Positions 1-8,334 are shown, numbered from the stretch's first letter. The stretch is 48,078 nt of DNA from Paludibacteraceae bacterium (GCA_017557345.1 JAFYZR010000060.1:1-48078); one strand, 5' to 3'. Numbers and translations are program-made. The notes: a model not told the origin generated them from the sequence alone.

Positions 1-724
1 CAACTGACAGCTGTTCCGGGCGCAACGTAAAAATATTCTCTTCCAGGATGGGATTTCCCTTACCTACCAGCTGCTGAAGAGAATTGCGCATCTGTTTTCG
101 TCGCTGGTTAAAGGCCGTTTTAACAACTGTTTTAAAGAGCGTTTCGTCGCAATCTAATCGTCGTCGTTTGTTCCGCGTCATTCGAATGACAGCCGATTTG
201 ACTTTAGGCGGCGGATTGAATACATTTTCATTAACTGTAAATAAGTACTCTATATCGTAATAAGCCTGTAATAATACCGATAAAATACCGTAAGCTTTGT
301 TACCGGGTTTGGATGCCAACCGTTCTGCTACTTCCTTTTGAATCATACCTGAGCAAACAGGAATACGGTCTTTATAATCCAATACTTTAAAGAAAATTTG
401 GCTGGATATATTATAGGGATAATTACCAATGACGTTGAAATCTCCTTCCGGGATTAGCTGATCCAAATCAATCTTCAAGAAATCTCCTTCGATAAGATGT
501 AATTCCGGATACCACTCACGCAGATAAGCGACAGATTCTCTGTCGAGTTCAATAGCGGTAAGGTTGATAGCAGGATTTTTGAGAAGGAATTGCGTAAGCA
601 CACCCATACCCGGTCCGATTTCAATCGTTCGTCCCGAGGTTATGGTCTCAGCAATTCTCCGGGCGACTGTCAAGTCCGTCAAGAAGTGCTGCCCCAAAAA
701 CTTTTTGGCATGTACTTGTTGCAT
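1..724 (-). CDS. rsmA: 16S rRNA (adenine1518-N6/adenine1519-N6)-dimethyltransferase, 3' end cut by the window
   Basis: SAM-dependent enzyme that dimethylates two adjacent adenines in the 3' hairpin of 16S rRNA during small-subunit maturation in the cytoplasm. I translated the reverse strand directly. The N-terminus has the family hallmark KKFLGQHFL, then the SAM-binding IEIGPGMGVL, the catalytic NYPYNISS motif, and the C-terminal NPPPKVKSAV and AFNQRRKQMRNSL motifs. About 241 codons are visible and the last few dozen residues lie beyond position 1. The start at 724 (MQQVHAKKF) is the only ATG in frame, because an in-frame TGA lies about 36 nt upstream. A promoter at 876-907 on the same strand gives a leader of roughly 145 nt. 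Identification is secure. Confidence 0.96.
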   Translation of the reverse strand, partial: MQQVHAKKFLGQHFLTDLTVARRIAETITSGRTIEIGPGMGVLTQFLLKNPAINLTAIELDRESVAYLREWYPELHLIEGDFLKIDLDQLIPEGDFNVIGNYPYNISSQIFFKVLDYKDRIPVCSGMIQKEVAERLASKPGNKAYGILSVLLQAYYDIEYLFTVNENVFNPPPKVKSAVIRMTRNKRRRLDCDETLFKTVVKTAFNQRRKQMRNSLQQLVGKGNPILEENIFTLRPEQLSV

Positions 725-875
725 TGTCCGCGTGATAATCGTCCATAGATGATGGTAATTTAGTCAAAAATACCAAATTAAAACGATGAACCATTGTTTT
801 AATTTGAGAGGAGATTTCACGATAATTACACGAGTTGCTGTAAGCAACGAAGTCATTAGTCGTCGAAATCGACGA

Positions 876-907
876 CAAAAGTACTGCTTTTTTTCGATAT
901 ACGCAAA
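876..907 (-). promoter_or_regulatory. Bacteroidetes-type promoter of rsmA
   Basis: Read on the minus strand: -33 TTTG at 907-904, a 20-nt spacer starting CGTATATC, and -7 box TACTTTTG at 883-876. It points at rsmA and lies back to back with the promoter of the GtrA-like gene. Confidence 0.75.
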
Positions 908-922
908 CTTTTGGGCATTTTT

Positions 923-954
923 TTTGCACATGTCAGAATTTTTTTGTAATTTTG
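923..954 (+). promoter_or_regulatory. Promoter of the GtrA-like gene
   Basis: TTTG at 923-926, exactly 20 nt, then TAATTTTG at 947-954. The predicted transcript starts near 961, about 26 nt before the ATG at 987. Confidence 0.75.
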
Positions 955-986
955 CACGCAATTTTATGAAGTTATAGTTATAAAAA

Positions 987-1508
987 ATGCAGAAATTAGC
1001 TCAAATAATAACGAAAATCATCGATTTTTTCTATCGTCCGTTTGACCGATGGATATCGGAACAGCTATTCCGTTATGCGGCATGCGGAGGAGGAAACATG
1101 GTTTTAGATTGGGTGCTGTATTTTCTGATTTATAACTTTGTTATAGGCCATGAGATAGTAAATCTTCAGTTTTCAGTATTCAGTATTCAGTTTACTCAGG
1201 CCATTACTCCGCATATAGCTACGCTATGTATTGTTTTTCCGATAACATTATTGACCGGTTTTTGGCTGCAGAAATATGTCACTTTTACGGCATCCAGACT
1301 AAATGGCTGGCGGCAATTAATGCGCTATATAACGATAGTGGCAGTTAATTTGGCGGTAAACTATTTCGGATTAAAGTTATGCGTGGAGACTTTCGGATGG
1401 TATCCTACTCCAAGCAAGATGCTAATAACCGTTGTGACGATAGCTATTAGTTATTTTGGGCAGAAATATTACTCGTTTAGAGTAAATAAGCAATCATTAA
1501 ATGAATAG
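987..1508 (+). CDS. GtrA-like four-helix membrane protein
   Basis: A 173-residue integral membrane protein of the GtrA/DPMS family (PF04138). Members are thought to flip or help transfer undecaprenyl-phosphate-linked sugars for cell-surface polysaccharide modification. Visible features are FRYAACGGGNMVLDW at about residues 29-43, which opens the first helix, then further hydrophobic segments and the characteristic GFWLQKYVTF after the second helix. The loop between helices 1 and 2 contains QFSVFSIQFTQ, encoded by four perfect 7-nt repeats (1165-1191), and looks expanded compared with family members as I remember them. It has its own promoter at 923-954 and no obvious polysaccharide genes nearby, so the substrate is unknown. 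Confidence 0.85.
   Translation: MQKLAQIITKIIDFFYRPFDRWISEQLFRYAACGGGNMVLDWVLYFLIYNFVIGHEIVNLQFSVFSIQFTQAITPHIATLCIVFPITLLTGFWLQKYVTFTASRLNGWRQLMRYITIVAVNLAVNYFGLKLCVETFGWYPTPSKMLITVVTIAISYFGQKYYSFRVNKQSLNE
1165..1191. repeat. Heptamer microrepeat TTCAGTN x4 inside the GtrA-like gene
   Basis: TTCAGT begins at 1165, 1172, 1179 and 1186, a strict 7-nt period. Because 7 is not a multiple of 3, each unit is read in a different frame and gives residues QFSVFSIQF. The reading frame stays open. Confidence 0.85.
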
Positions 1509-1534
1509 TAAAAATAACAAAAATGCCGTGCGTG

Positions 1535-1566
1535 CTTGCGTATGTCATTTTTTTTTATTATCTTTG
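1535..1566 (+). promoter_or_regulatory. Promoter of the isomerase-aldolase-CoA-transferase operon
   Basis: CTTG at 1535-1538, a 20-nt spacer starting CGTATGTC, and TATCTTTG at 1559-1566. The leader to the ATG at 1628 is about 55 nt and AT-rich. Confidence 0.72.
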
Positions 1567-1627
1567 CAGCGAATTTTTAAAACCAGTATTTTATAGGCAT
1601 AAAATAAACCCTTAAATATTTGATTCT

Positions 1628-2728
1628 ATGTTATACACACTCTGTTCACAGCACCACACTGAAGTATCCGGAATGCCATTCAAGGTGTCGAATTACTTTA
1701 TTGAAAAAAATCAGGTAGTAGCTGTATTATCCGGCGGCACAGAAGCCCAGTTTGTCGAATTAATTCGTGCAAAGAAAATAGACTTAAAACGCCCTATATT
1801 TCTAATGGTCAGCGGTTACAGTAACTCGATGGCCGCAGCATTAGAGATACTTAGCTTCATTCGTCAGCGCCAAGGCATAGCAAAGATTATGCAGCATGCG
1901 CAGGATACGGTATTCCCGGAGGAGAATGAGACAGAATCGTTAACTCGCGTGCCGTTAGAGAAAGTGCTGAAGAATGAGAAAAAACAACGGTTGGGCATTA
2001 TAGGCGCTCCATCTGACTGGTTGATAGCATCGCAAGTGGACTATAAACAAGTAGCCAAAGTGATGAATTTTGAATTAGTGGATGTGCCAATAGAGGAAGT
2101 AAGCAGTTTAGGTGAAGTAGATCCGGGCATGAAGGGTGCTGAGGCTATCTATAATCGCATAAAAGAGCTGATTGCAAAATATAAGCTGGATGCAGTAACG
2201 ATGCGTTGCTTCGACTTAATAAAGACTGTGAAGAATACCGGATGTATCGCTATGAGTAAGTTGAACGATGAAGGTATTCCTGCAGGCTGTGAGAGTGATA
2301 TACCTGTATTGCTGACGATGATGGCATGCAAGAAACTAACAGGTGAGCCGGGCTTTATGGTTAATCCTGCTCGTATTCAACCCGACGGTCAGATATTATT
2401 TGCTCATTGTACAATTCCATTGAAGATGACGAAGAGTCATGAGTATACGACGCATTTTGAATCAGGAATAGGTGTAGCTATTCACGGCGAGTTAGAACCG
2501 GGAGATTATACGTTAGTTAAGTTGAGTAGCGACATGAAGCGTTTGTTGGCTGTGAATGTGAAGCTGACTCGTTGCCAATACGAGAAAAACCTATGCCGTA
2601 CGCAGGTTTGGATTCAGACAACACCTATTGTATGCCAGTATTTCTTGACAGCGTCGATTGCAAACCACCATGTGCTCATCAAAGGCCATCATGCGGCAAA
2701 ATTCTGGAGAAATGCAGAATCAGATTAA
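1628..2728 (+). CDS. L-fucose/L-arabinose isomerase-like family protein
   Basis: A cytoplasmic 366-residue protein resembling the short fucose/arabinose isomerase-like family. These enzymes interconvert aldoses and ketoses with a divalent metal. Residues that look like the metal/catalytic region are TMRCFDL (about 194-200), CESDIPVLLTMM in the middle, and the C-terminal NHHVLIKGHH. It is clearly shorter than classical FucI (about 590) or AraA (about 500), so the substrate cannot be inferred. It is first in a three-gene operon: a class II aldolase follows after 38 nt, then a CoA transferase. That order suggests a sugar or sugar-phosphate route to acetyl-CoA end products, but this is inference. 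The ATG at 1628 fits the promoter; the Met at residue 16 is a possible alternative start. Confidence 0.65.
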   Translation: MLYTLCSQHHTEVSGMPFKVSNYFIEKNQVVAVLSGGTEAQFVELIRAKKIDLKRPIFLMVSGYSNSMAAALEILSFIRQRQGIAKIMQHAQDTVFPEENETESLTRVPLEKVLKNEKKQRLGIIGAPSDWLIASQVDYKQVAKVMNFELVDVPIEEVSSLGEVDPGMKGAEAIYNRIKELIAKYKLDAVTMRCFDLIKTVKNTGCIAMSKLNDEGIPAGCESDIPVLLTMMACKKLTGEPGFMVNPARIQPDGQILFAHCTIPLKMTKSHEYTTHFESGIGVAIHGELEPGDYTLVKLSSDMKRLLAVNVKLTRCQYEKNLCRTQVWIQTTPIVCQYFLTASIANHHVLIKGHHAAKFWRNAESD

Positions 2729-2766
2729 TATATTAACATTTTAACAACAATTAATACTTTTAAACA

Positions 2767-3765
2767 ATGGTAAGTTATAAGGAATTAGGCCTTGTGAACA
2801 CCCGTGAGATGTTTGCAAAGGCAATCAAGGGAGGCTATGCTATCCCTGCGTTCAATTTCAACAACATGGAGCAATTGCAGGCTATTATCAAAGCTGCAGC
2901 AGAGACAAAGAGTCCGGTTATTCTTCAGGTATCGAAAGGCGCTCGTAACTACGCAAACCAAACCCTTTTGCGTTATATGGCTCAAGGTGCAGTAGAGTAT
3001 GCAAAGGAACTTGGCTGGGAGCATCCGCAGATCTGCTTGCATTTGGATCACGGAGATAGCTTTGAGCTCTGCAAGAGTTGCGTTGACTTTGGTTTCTCAA
3101 GCGTTATGATTGATGCTTCTTCGCTTCCTTATGAGGAGAATATTGCTTTGACTAAGAAAGTGGTAGATTATGCTCATCAATTTGATGTAACCGTTGAGGC
3201 TGAGTTAGGCGTATTGGCAGGTGTAGAAGATGAAGTATCGTCTGCAGTAAGCCATTATACCAAGCCGGAAGAGGTAGTTGATTTTGCTACCCGTACAGGC
3301 TGCGACAGTTTGGCAATCTCTATTGGTACGAGCCACGGAGCATACAAATTCACTCCAGAGCAATGTACTCGTGACCCGAAGACAGGTAAACTCGTTCCTC
3401 CTCCATTGGCATTTGATGTATTGGATGCTATCATGGAGCAACTTCCGGGCTTCCCAATCGTACTGCACGGTTCGTCGAGTGTACCGCAAGAGTATGTAGA
3501 TATGATTAACAAATATGGCGGCAAACTGCCAGATGCAGTAGGTATTCCTGAGGAGCAACTGCGCAAGGCATCCAAGAGTGCTGTTTGCAAGATCAATATC
3601 GACTCTGATAGCCGTTTGGCTTTCACAGCAGCTGTTCGTAAAGTATTTGCCGAGAAACCGGGTGAGTTCGATCCACGTAAATACTGCGGTCCGGCACGTG
3701 ACTTGATGGAGGAACTCTACAAGCATAAGATTATCAACGTGCTTGGTAGCGACGGAAAAGCATAA
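2767..3765 (+). CDS. fba: Class II fructose-bisphosphate aldolase family protein
   Basis: A zinc-dependent aldolase of 332 residues that cleaves ketose 1,6-bisphosphate into glyceraldehyde 3-phosphate and dihydroxyacetone phosphate, or the reverse. Hallmarks: CLHLDHGDS (catalytic Asp94 and zinc ligand His95), VEAELGVLAGVEDEV, the zinc/phosphate motif GTSHGAYKF, and VLHGSSSVP. Length and motifs fit the FbaA-like class II group. Specificity for fructose versus tagatose bisphosphate cannot be read from sequence. This matters because the GatZ/KbaZ-like protein at 26740 has no catalytic GatY/KbaY partner in the window. It lies between the isomerase-like gene and the CoA transferase gene on one transcript. 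Confidence 0.93.
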   Translation: MVSYKELGLVNTREMFAKAIKGGYAIPAFNFNNMEQLQAIIKAAAETKSPVILQVSKGARNYANQTLLRYMAQGAVEYAKELGWEHPQICLHLDHGDSFELCKSCVDFGFSSVMIDASSLPYEENIALTKKVVDYAHQFDVTVEAELGVLAGVEDEVSSAVSHYTKPEEVVDFATRTGCDSLAISIGTSHGAYKFTPEQCTRDPKTGKLVPPPLAFDVLDAIMEQLPGFPIVLHGSSSVPQEYVDMINKYGGKLPDAVGIPEEQLRKASKSAVCKINIDSDSRLAFTAAVRKVFAEKPGEFDPRKYCGPARDLMEELYKHKIINVLGSDGKA

Positions 3766-3790
3766 TCGTTGAAAGTCGAAAGACATTTTT

Positions 3791-5293
3791 ATGATAAACT
3801 TTGTTACAGCAGACGAAGCTGCGGCTCTCGTCTTTGATGGTGCGATATGCGGCATGGGTGGTTTCACCCCTGCCGGTGCACCGAAGGATGTTCCTACGGC
3901 CATTGCCAAGAAAGCAGAAAAACTACATGCCGAGGGTAAACCCTTTAAAATCGGTATGTATACCGGTGCTTCAACCGGAGACTCGTGCGATGGCGAATTG
4001 GCACGTGCACATGCTATTCTCTTCCGTACGCCTTATCAAGGTAATAAAGACCTTCGAACCGAGTTGAACGCCCAGGGAGCGCACTATTTCGATATGCACT
4101 TGAGTGAACTGGCGCAAGATTTGCGTTATGGCTTTATGCCAAAGCCTGATTTTACGATTATCGAGAGTTGTCAGGTGGTAGAGAAAGGCGAGATGGTGGA
4201 GATTGTTCCAACGGCCGGTGTGGGTAATATGCCTACTTTCTGTCGTTTGGCGGACAAGGTGATTGTGGAATTGAATGAAGCCATGCCGGCAACGATGCGT
4301 GGTATGCATGATATTTACGAGCCGGCAGATCCTCCTCAACGCCGCGAAATACCGGTTTATAAGCCTTCTGATCGTATAGGTACGGATTGTATCACTATTC
4401 CTGCAAGCAAACTGGTAGCAGTAGTAAAAACAAACCGTCCGAACGAGGTAGGTAAGTTCACTCCGCTGGATGAAGTGACCGAGAAGATAGGCGAGAACGT
4501 AGCTGCTTTTCTGGAAGCAGAGATGAAAGCCGGACGTATTCCTGCATCCTTCCTTCCTATACAGAGTGGAGTGGGTAACGTAGCAAATGCCGTTCTTGGA
4601 GCGCTTGGAGAGAATAAGCATATCCCGCCGTTTGAGATGTACACGGAGGTTATTCAAGATTCCGTAGTAGGTCTGATGGATGAGGGACGTATCAAATTTG
4701 CTTCCGGATGTTCGCTGACAATCGGCGCGGATAAACTGCAGCATATCATGGATCATATCGATTTCTTCCGTGATAAGATTGTTCTTCGTCCGCAAGAGAT
4801 AAGCAATAATCCTGAATTGGCTCGTCGTATGGGATTGATAACCATCAATACGGCGCTGGAAGCGGATATCTACGGCAATATTAACTCAACGCATGTATGC
4901 GGTACGAAGATGATGAACGGAATAGGCGGTAGTGGCGATTTTACTCGTAATGCGTATATATCGATTTATACTACTCCTTCTACGGCCAAAGGCGGAGCTA
5001 TTTCGGCTTTTGTACCGATGGTGAGCCATCTGGATCACAGCGAACACAGCGTAAAGATTATCATCACAGAGCACGGAATAGCCGATTTGCGTGGCAAGAG
5101 TCCGATTCAGCGTGCGCATGAGATAATTGAGAATTGCGTAGACCCGCAATATCGTCCATTGTTGCGCGAATATCTGGAGATGAGTAAAACGGCTCACACA
5201 CCGCACACGCTCAGTTGTGCACTCGCGATGCATGAGGAGTTCCTCAAATCCGGTGATATGCGGAATACGAAGTGGGAGAACTATAAACGATAA
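3791..5293 (+). CDS. Acetyl-CoA hydrolase/transferase family, probably succinyl-CoA:acetate CoA-transferase
   Basis: A cytoplasmic enzyme of 500 residues that moves CoA between acyl groups via a glutamyl-CoA thioester. The probable catalytic glutamate is Glu286 in MYTEVIQDS. Other family features are GMGGFTPAGAPK near the N-terminus, QSGVGNVANAVL and the C-terminal TEHGIADLRGKSP. Succinyl-CoA:acetate CoA-transferase supports the acetate/succinate fermentation typical of Bacteroidales; which acyl-CoA pair is used here is inferred. It is last in the operon that starts at 1628, followed by a strong terminator hairpin. The 25-nt gap to the aldolase gene contains two 7-nt units (GAAAGTC, GAAAGAC). 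Confidence 0.9.
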   Translation: MINFVTADEAAALVFDGAICGMGGFTPAGAPKDVPTAIAKKAEKLHAEGKPFKIGMYTGASTGDSCDGELARAHAILFRTPYQGNKDLRTELNAQGAHYFDMHLSELAQDLRYGFMPKPDFTIIESCQVVEKGEMVEIVPTAGVGNMPTFCRLADKVIVELNEAMPATMRGMHDIYEPADPPQRREIPVYKPSDRIGTDCITIPASKLVAVVKTNRPNEVGKFTPLDEVTEKIGENVAAFLEAEMKAGRIPASFLPIQSGVGNVANAVLGALGENKHIPPFEMYTEVIQDSVVGLMDEGRIKFASGCSLTIGADKLQHIMDHIDFFRDKIVLRPQEISNNPELARRMGLITINTALEADIYGNINSTHVCGTKMMNGIGGSGDFTRNAYISIYTTPSTAKGGAISAFVPMVSHLDHSEHSVKIIITEHGIADLRGKSPIQRAHEIIENCVDPQYRPLLREYLEMSKTAHTPHTLSCALAMHEEFLKSGDMRNTKWENYKR

Positions 5294-5310
5294 TTCTCAT
5301 TCATGATGGT

Positions 5311-5344
5311 AAAAAAACTCGCACGTATGCGCGTGCGAGTTTTT
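5311..5344. terminator. Bidirectional intrinsic terminator
   Basis: Stem ACTCGCACG (5317-5325) pairs with CGTGCGAGT (5332-5340) around a 6-nt loop, with an A-run before and a T-run after. It serves the CoA-transferase operon from the left and gcvH from the right. Confidence 0.92.
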
Positions 5345-5368
5345 ATTGTATAATATATTGTATATATA

Positions 5369-5743
5369 TTAGAGTATAGCCTGGTATGCAGCAGCATCCA
5401 TCAGGCTATCAAGTTCAGCAGCATCCTTAACAGCGATGCGGATAATCCAACCTTCACCGTACGGATCATTATTTACCAATTCCGGCTGTGCATCCAAAGC
5501 CTCATTTACCTCCAGCACCTCACCCGATACAGGCATATTAAGGTCACTAACAGTTTTAACGGCTTCTACACTACCAAATACCTCACCTTGACCAACAGTC
5601 TCACCTACGGTTGGAACATCGATAAAAACGATCTCACCTAACTCTGATTGTGCGTAGTCTGTGATACCTACAAAAGCTTCATCACCCTCTACGCGAATCC
5701 ACTCATGTTCGCTTGTATAGCGAATATTTTCAGGAAAATTCAT
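5369..5743 (-). CDS. gcvH: Glycine cleavage system H protein
   Basis: Lipoyl carrier of the glycine cleavage complex, shuttling the methylamine group between the P, T and L proteins in the cytoplasm. At 124 residues it is normal for the family. It starts with the typical MNFPENIRYTSEHEWIRVEG, and the lipoylated lysine is Lys63 in GSVEAVKTVSDL. It lies 26 nt downstream of gldJ on the same strand and has no promoter of the usual form in that gap, so it is probably co-transcribed with gldJ. The other glycine cleavage genes are not in the window. Confidence 0.97.
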   Translation of the reverse strand: MNFPENIRYTSEHEWIRVEGDEAFVGITDYAQSELGEIVFIDVPTVGETVGQGEVFGSVEAVKTVSDLNMPVSGEVLEVNEALDAQPELVNNDPYGEGWIIRIAVKDAAELDSLMDAAAYQAIL

Positions 5744-5769
5744 ATCTATAAATTTTAAATACTAACTAT

Positions 5770-7371
5770 TTATCTCTTCCCCGAACCACTTGGAATCTGG
5801 TTACCTAGCGTAGACATAGCGCAACGGAAACCAATCTTAGACGAAGCTTTGTCTTGGTCCATATAACGACGGTTAGACGGGTTCAACCAGTAAATACGGT
5901 CAGCCCACGAACCACCTTTGTAAACACGGCTCTTATTCGTTACGCGCGGAGCCAAGATATCTGTTGGGTCGGTTTTTACTTCTGCCAAGTTCTCAACACC
6001 TACTGTATCCAGCGGATAATCGGTATCAATAAGGCTGGCAAAATCACCATCCAATACATCACGTCTATCATCCTCTTTACCCCACGATATCTTGATGCAA
6101 CCAACGGAGTCAAGTTCATATTTGCCATTGTCGTCCAATACCGGATGGCTATATATGTTACCACGATAGGAGTTATACTCGCTTGTCTCTTGGAAAGTAG
6201 TCTCGCGGTATACATCCATAATCCATTCATTCACGTTACCTGCCATGTTATACAGGCCAAAATCGTTGGGTTCAAAAGCATCCACAGGGTTGGTGATAAC
6301 GTGTCCATCATTCAATGCGCCACTCACACCCATCATGTCGCCTCGACCACGAATATAGTTGGCTTGCATCATTCCGAGGTTCTTTTTCGTCATGTCACGC
6401 GGATGATATCCACTCCACGGATAAACCTTACCCTCGATGGTCAAACCATCCTCTCCGGCTACCGGAGCATAAGCGGCAAATTCCCACTCGGACTCCGTCG
6501 GCAGACGATAACCGGTAACAAAAATACCATCTGCTCTCGTCACCTTGCGTTCGTTGCCATAACTATCCAGTTGCGGTTTACGACCAAAATCAGGGATATA
6601 GGTCTCATCCATTAAGTATTTTTCAGTATTGAATACAAACTTATCACGAATCCACTCGTAACTCGGACGATACATCGTCACGGATTGCGTAGGATCCTCC
6701 GGGCTTACTTCTTCATAAGCGAACATCTCATAGCCCGTTTGCTGTTCCCATTCATCTTTAAATGCCTCATCATCGGTAGGCTGTAAGTCTCCGAATGGAG
6801 GAACAACGATAGCACCTGCGTTGATAAGCGCCAACTCGTTAACACGGTCGGTACGCCATTGGCAATATTTCATTGCTTGCTCCCACGTTACACCTACGAT
6901 AGGGTAGAAAGAGAAAGCAGGGTGATCAAAATAATTGTCTACATACGGATCGTTGTATGCCATGTCTTCACGCCAAACGGTATGATCCGGACGAGCCTGA
7001 TCAACCAATTCAGGAGCTACAGGACCAAAGACATACTCCAGCCAATGTAGATATTCGTTCCAGTTCAGGTTGGTAACCTCGTATTTGTCCATATAGAAAG
7101 AACTAACGGTCAATGTACGGGTTTCATTGTTACGCGGTGAGGTAACGAACTCATCTTTCTCGCCTACGGTAAACGAACCACCTTGGATAGGCACCATACC
7201 GACGGGATTAACATTTCCAACGCCTTCTTTAGCTTGGAAATTCGTTGTCTGTTGGTCGAAATAGTTCCAACCGGTCGTGTTACTCACGCGGGTATTCAGT
7301 TCGCGCTGTTGGCACGCAACTGCTACCAATCCTACTGAAGCAATCAATAGATACTTAAATACGTGTTTCAT
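5770..7371 (-). CDS. gldJ: GldJ-type gliding/T9SS lipoprotein with formylglycine-generating-enzyme fold
   Basis: A 533-residue lipoprotein: signal peptide ending VAVAC with Cys20 as the lipidated residue. The rest is a SUMF1/FGE-sulfatase-like domain: VGMVPIQGGSFTVGEKDEF, FYMDKYEVTNLNWNEYL, YPIVGVTWEQAMKYCQWR, then GYRLPTESEWEFAA, LYNMAGNVNEWIMDVY and the C-terminal VYKGGSWADR with IGFRCAM. The N-terminal TGWNYFD stretch and the WRED..YNDPYVDNYFDHPAF region match GldJ better than GldK/PorK. GldJ is an outer-membrane lipoprotein required for gliding and for stability of other Gld/T9SS proteins in Bacteroidetes; in non-gliding Bacteroidales it marks a T9SS. This supports the idea that the shared C-terminal tails on secreted proteins elsewhere in the window are sorting signals. 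Confidence 0.85.
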   Translation of the reverse strand: MKHVFKYLLIASVGLVAVACQQRELNTRVSNTTGWNYFDQQTTNFQAKEGVGNVNPVGMVPIQGGSFTVGEKDEFVTSPRNNETRTLTVSSFYMDKYEVTNLNWNEYLHWLEYVFGPVAPELVDQARPDHTVWREDMAYNDPYVDNYFDHPAFSFYPIVGVTWEQAMKYCQWRTDRVNELALINAGAIVVPPFGDLQPTDDEAFKDEWEQQTGYEMFAYEEVSPEDPTQSVTMYRPSYEWIRDKFVFNTEKYLMDETYIPDFGRKPQLDSYGNERKVTRADGIFVTGYRLPTESEWEFAAYAPVAGEDGLTIEGKVYPWSGYHPRDMTKKNLGMMQANYIRGRGDMMGVSGALNDGHVITNPVDAFEPNDFGLYNMAGNVNEWIMDVYRETTFQETSEYNSYRGNIYSHPVLDDNGKYELDSVGCIKISWGKEDDRRDVLDGDFASLIDTDYPLDTVGVENLAEVKTDPTDILAPRVTNKSRVYKGGSWADRIYWLNPSNRRYMDQDKASSKIGFRCAMSTLGNQIPSGSGKR

Positions 7372-7463
7372 ACTATTTAGATGTGTTTTTTGTTATCGTT
7401 TTTTTGTCTTATTTCTTGCCAATTATGAGCATGCGCATATGTTCGCACACACGTTTCAGCCTG

Positions 7464-7496
7464 CAAAGATACAATTTTTTTCTCAAACACACCAAA
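7464..7496 (-). promoter_or_regulatory. Promoter of gldJ-gcvH
   Basis: Minus strand: TTTG at 7496-7493, 21-nt spacer, TATCTTTG at 7471-7464. The leader to the ATG at 7371 is about 85 nt. Confidence 0.65.
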
Positions 7497-7566
7497 AAAA
7501 ATCGCAAAAAATTAAAAAAAAGTGCATTTTTCTTGCAAAAACGCCAATTATTTGCAAAAAAAGCAG

Positions 7567-7574
7567 TACCTTTG
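7567..7574 (+). promoter_or_regulatory. -7 box of folP-dacA
   Basis: TACCTTTG lies 19 nt before the folP ATG. No TTTG lies at the usual 20-nt spacing (a TTTG at 7551 is only 12 nt away), so only the -7 element is confident. Confidence 0.5.
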
Positions 7575-7593
7575 TGCCGTGAAAGCTCAAATC

Positions 7594-8322
7594 ATGGCCA
7601 TCGGCAATGTGACGCCGGATAGTTTTTATGCTGCGTCCAGGTTGATTAACTCCTCTTCCGAAATGACGATGGAAGAGGTTGTTGCGGCATGGGCACAAAA
7701 TGCATTGGATGAAGGAGCGGATATCCTCGATATTGGTGCCTGCTCCACTCGTCCTAATAGCATACCGGTGGAAGAGGAGGAAGAGTGGCGGCGTTTGGAG
7801 CCTGCACTAACGGTTATTCGGCTTAGATTTCCGCAGGCGGAATTATCGTTAGACACCTTTCGGCCAAATATCGCCCATCGGGCATTGGAGCAGTTTGGTC
7901 CGATGATCATCAATGATATATCCGGAGGTAGTGATGCAATGTACGAAATAGTGCATGCATATGATGTTCCGTATGTTTATACATTCCGGGGAGACTATAA
8001 TGACCTTAGAATCCTAGACTTTATGCCTGATTTGAAATGGATTTTAGACCCTGGATTCGGCTTTTGTGGCGGTGTAGAGCAAGATTATGCGTGTTTGCGA
8101 AAAATGGACCAATTGCGTGCCTATGATAAACCTGTTTTGGTGGGAGTTAGTCGCAAATCGATGCTTTGGAAACCGCTTGGATTAACGCCGGAAACATGTC
8201 TTACAGCCACGCAGGCGCTACAATTATATGCACTTGAGCATGGCGCAACGATCCTGCGTACGCATGATGTACGCGCTACGCGCGAAATAGTTAGATTACA
8301 TGAAATGATAATTGGTAAATAA
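7594..8322 (+). CDS. folP: Dihydropteroate synthase
   Basis: Condenses p-aminobenzoate with 6-hydroxymethyl-7,8-dihydropterin diphosphate in folate synthesis. Family signatures are MAIGNVTPDSF at the N-terminus, ADILDIGACSTRP, LSLDTFRP, IINDISGG, ILDPGFGF and VGVSRKSM, and the protein ends with an LRTHDV stretch. The open frame runs upstream to 7522, but the -7 box at 7567-7574 lies inside that extension, so the true start must be downstream. ATG at 7594 gives 242 residues and a leader of only about 13 nt. GTG at 7579 is an alternative that would be essentially leaderless. It ends 12 nt before the diadenylate cyclase gene, an arrangement common in Bacteroidetes as I recall. Confidence 0.93.
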   Translation: MAIGNVTPDSFYAASRLINSSSEMTMEEVVAAWAQNALDEGADILDIGACSTRPNSIPVEEEEEWRRLEPALTVIRLRFPQAELSLDTFRPNIAHRALEQFGPMIINDISGGSDAMYEIVHAYDVPYVYTFRGDYNDLRILDFMPDLKWILDPGFGFCGGVEQDYACLRKMDQLRAYDKPVLVGVSRKSMLWKPLGLTPETCLTATQALQLYALEHGATILRTHDVRATREIVRLHEMIIGK

Positions 8323-8334
8323 CAAAGATAAGAT

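Noticed and set aside
648-961. Two overlapping minus-strand open frames (93 and 65 codons) upstream of rsmA
   Set aside because: They run out of phase through the rsmA start and its promoter region, are rich in low-complexity peptide, and match no family; the rsmA frame explains the stretch.
3205-3909. A 234-codon minus-strand open frame in the aldolase/CoA-transferase region
   Set aside because: It is antisense to two well-supported genes and has no domain or start context of its own.
3971-4795. A 274-codon minus-strand open frame
   Set aside because: Antisense shadow of the CoA-transferase gene; its composition simply mirrors the sense codons.
7522-7593. Upstream extension of folP to ATG 7522
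   Set aside because: The -7 promoter box at 7567-7574 lies within it, and the added residues (MHFSCKNANYLQKKQ) are not family-like.
7277-7622. Plus-strand open frames over the gldJ start and the AT-rich gap
   Set aside because: They are antisense to gldJ and cross the divergent promoters; A/T runs give Lys/Phe-rich peptide without recognisable features.
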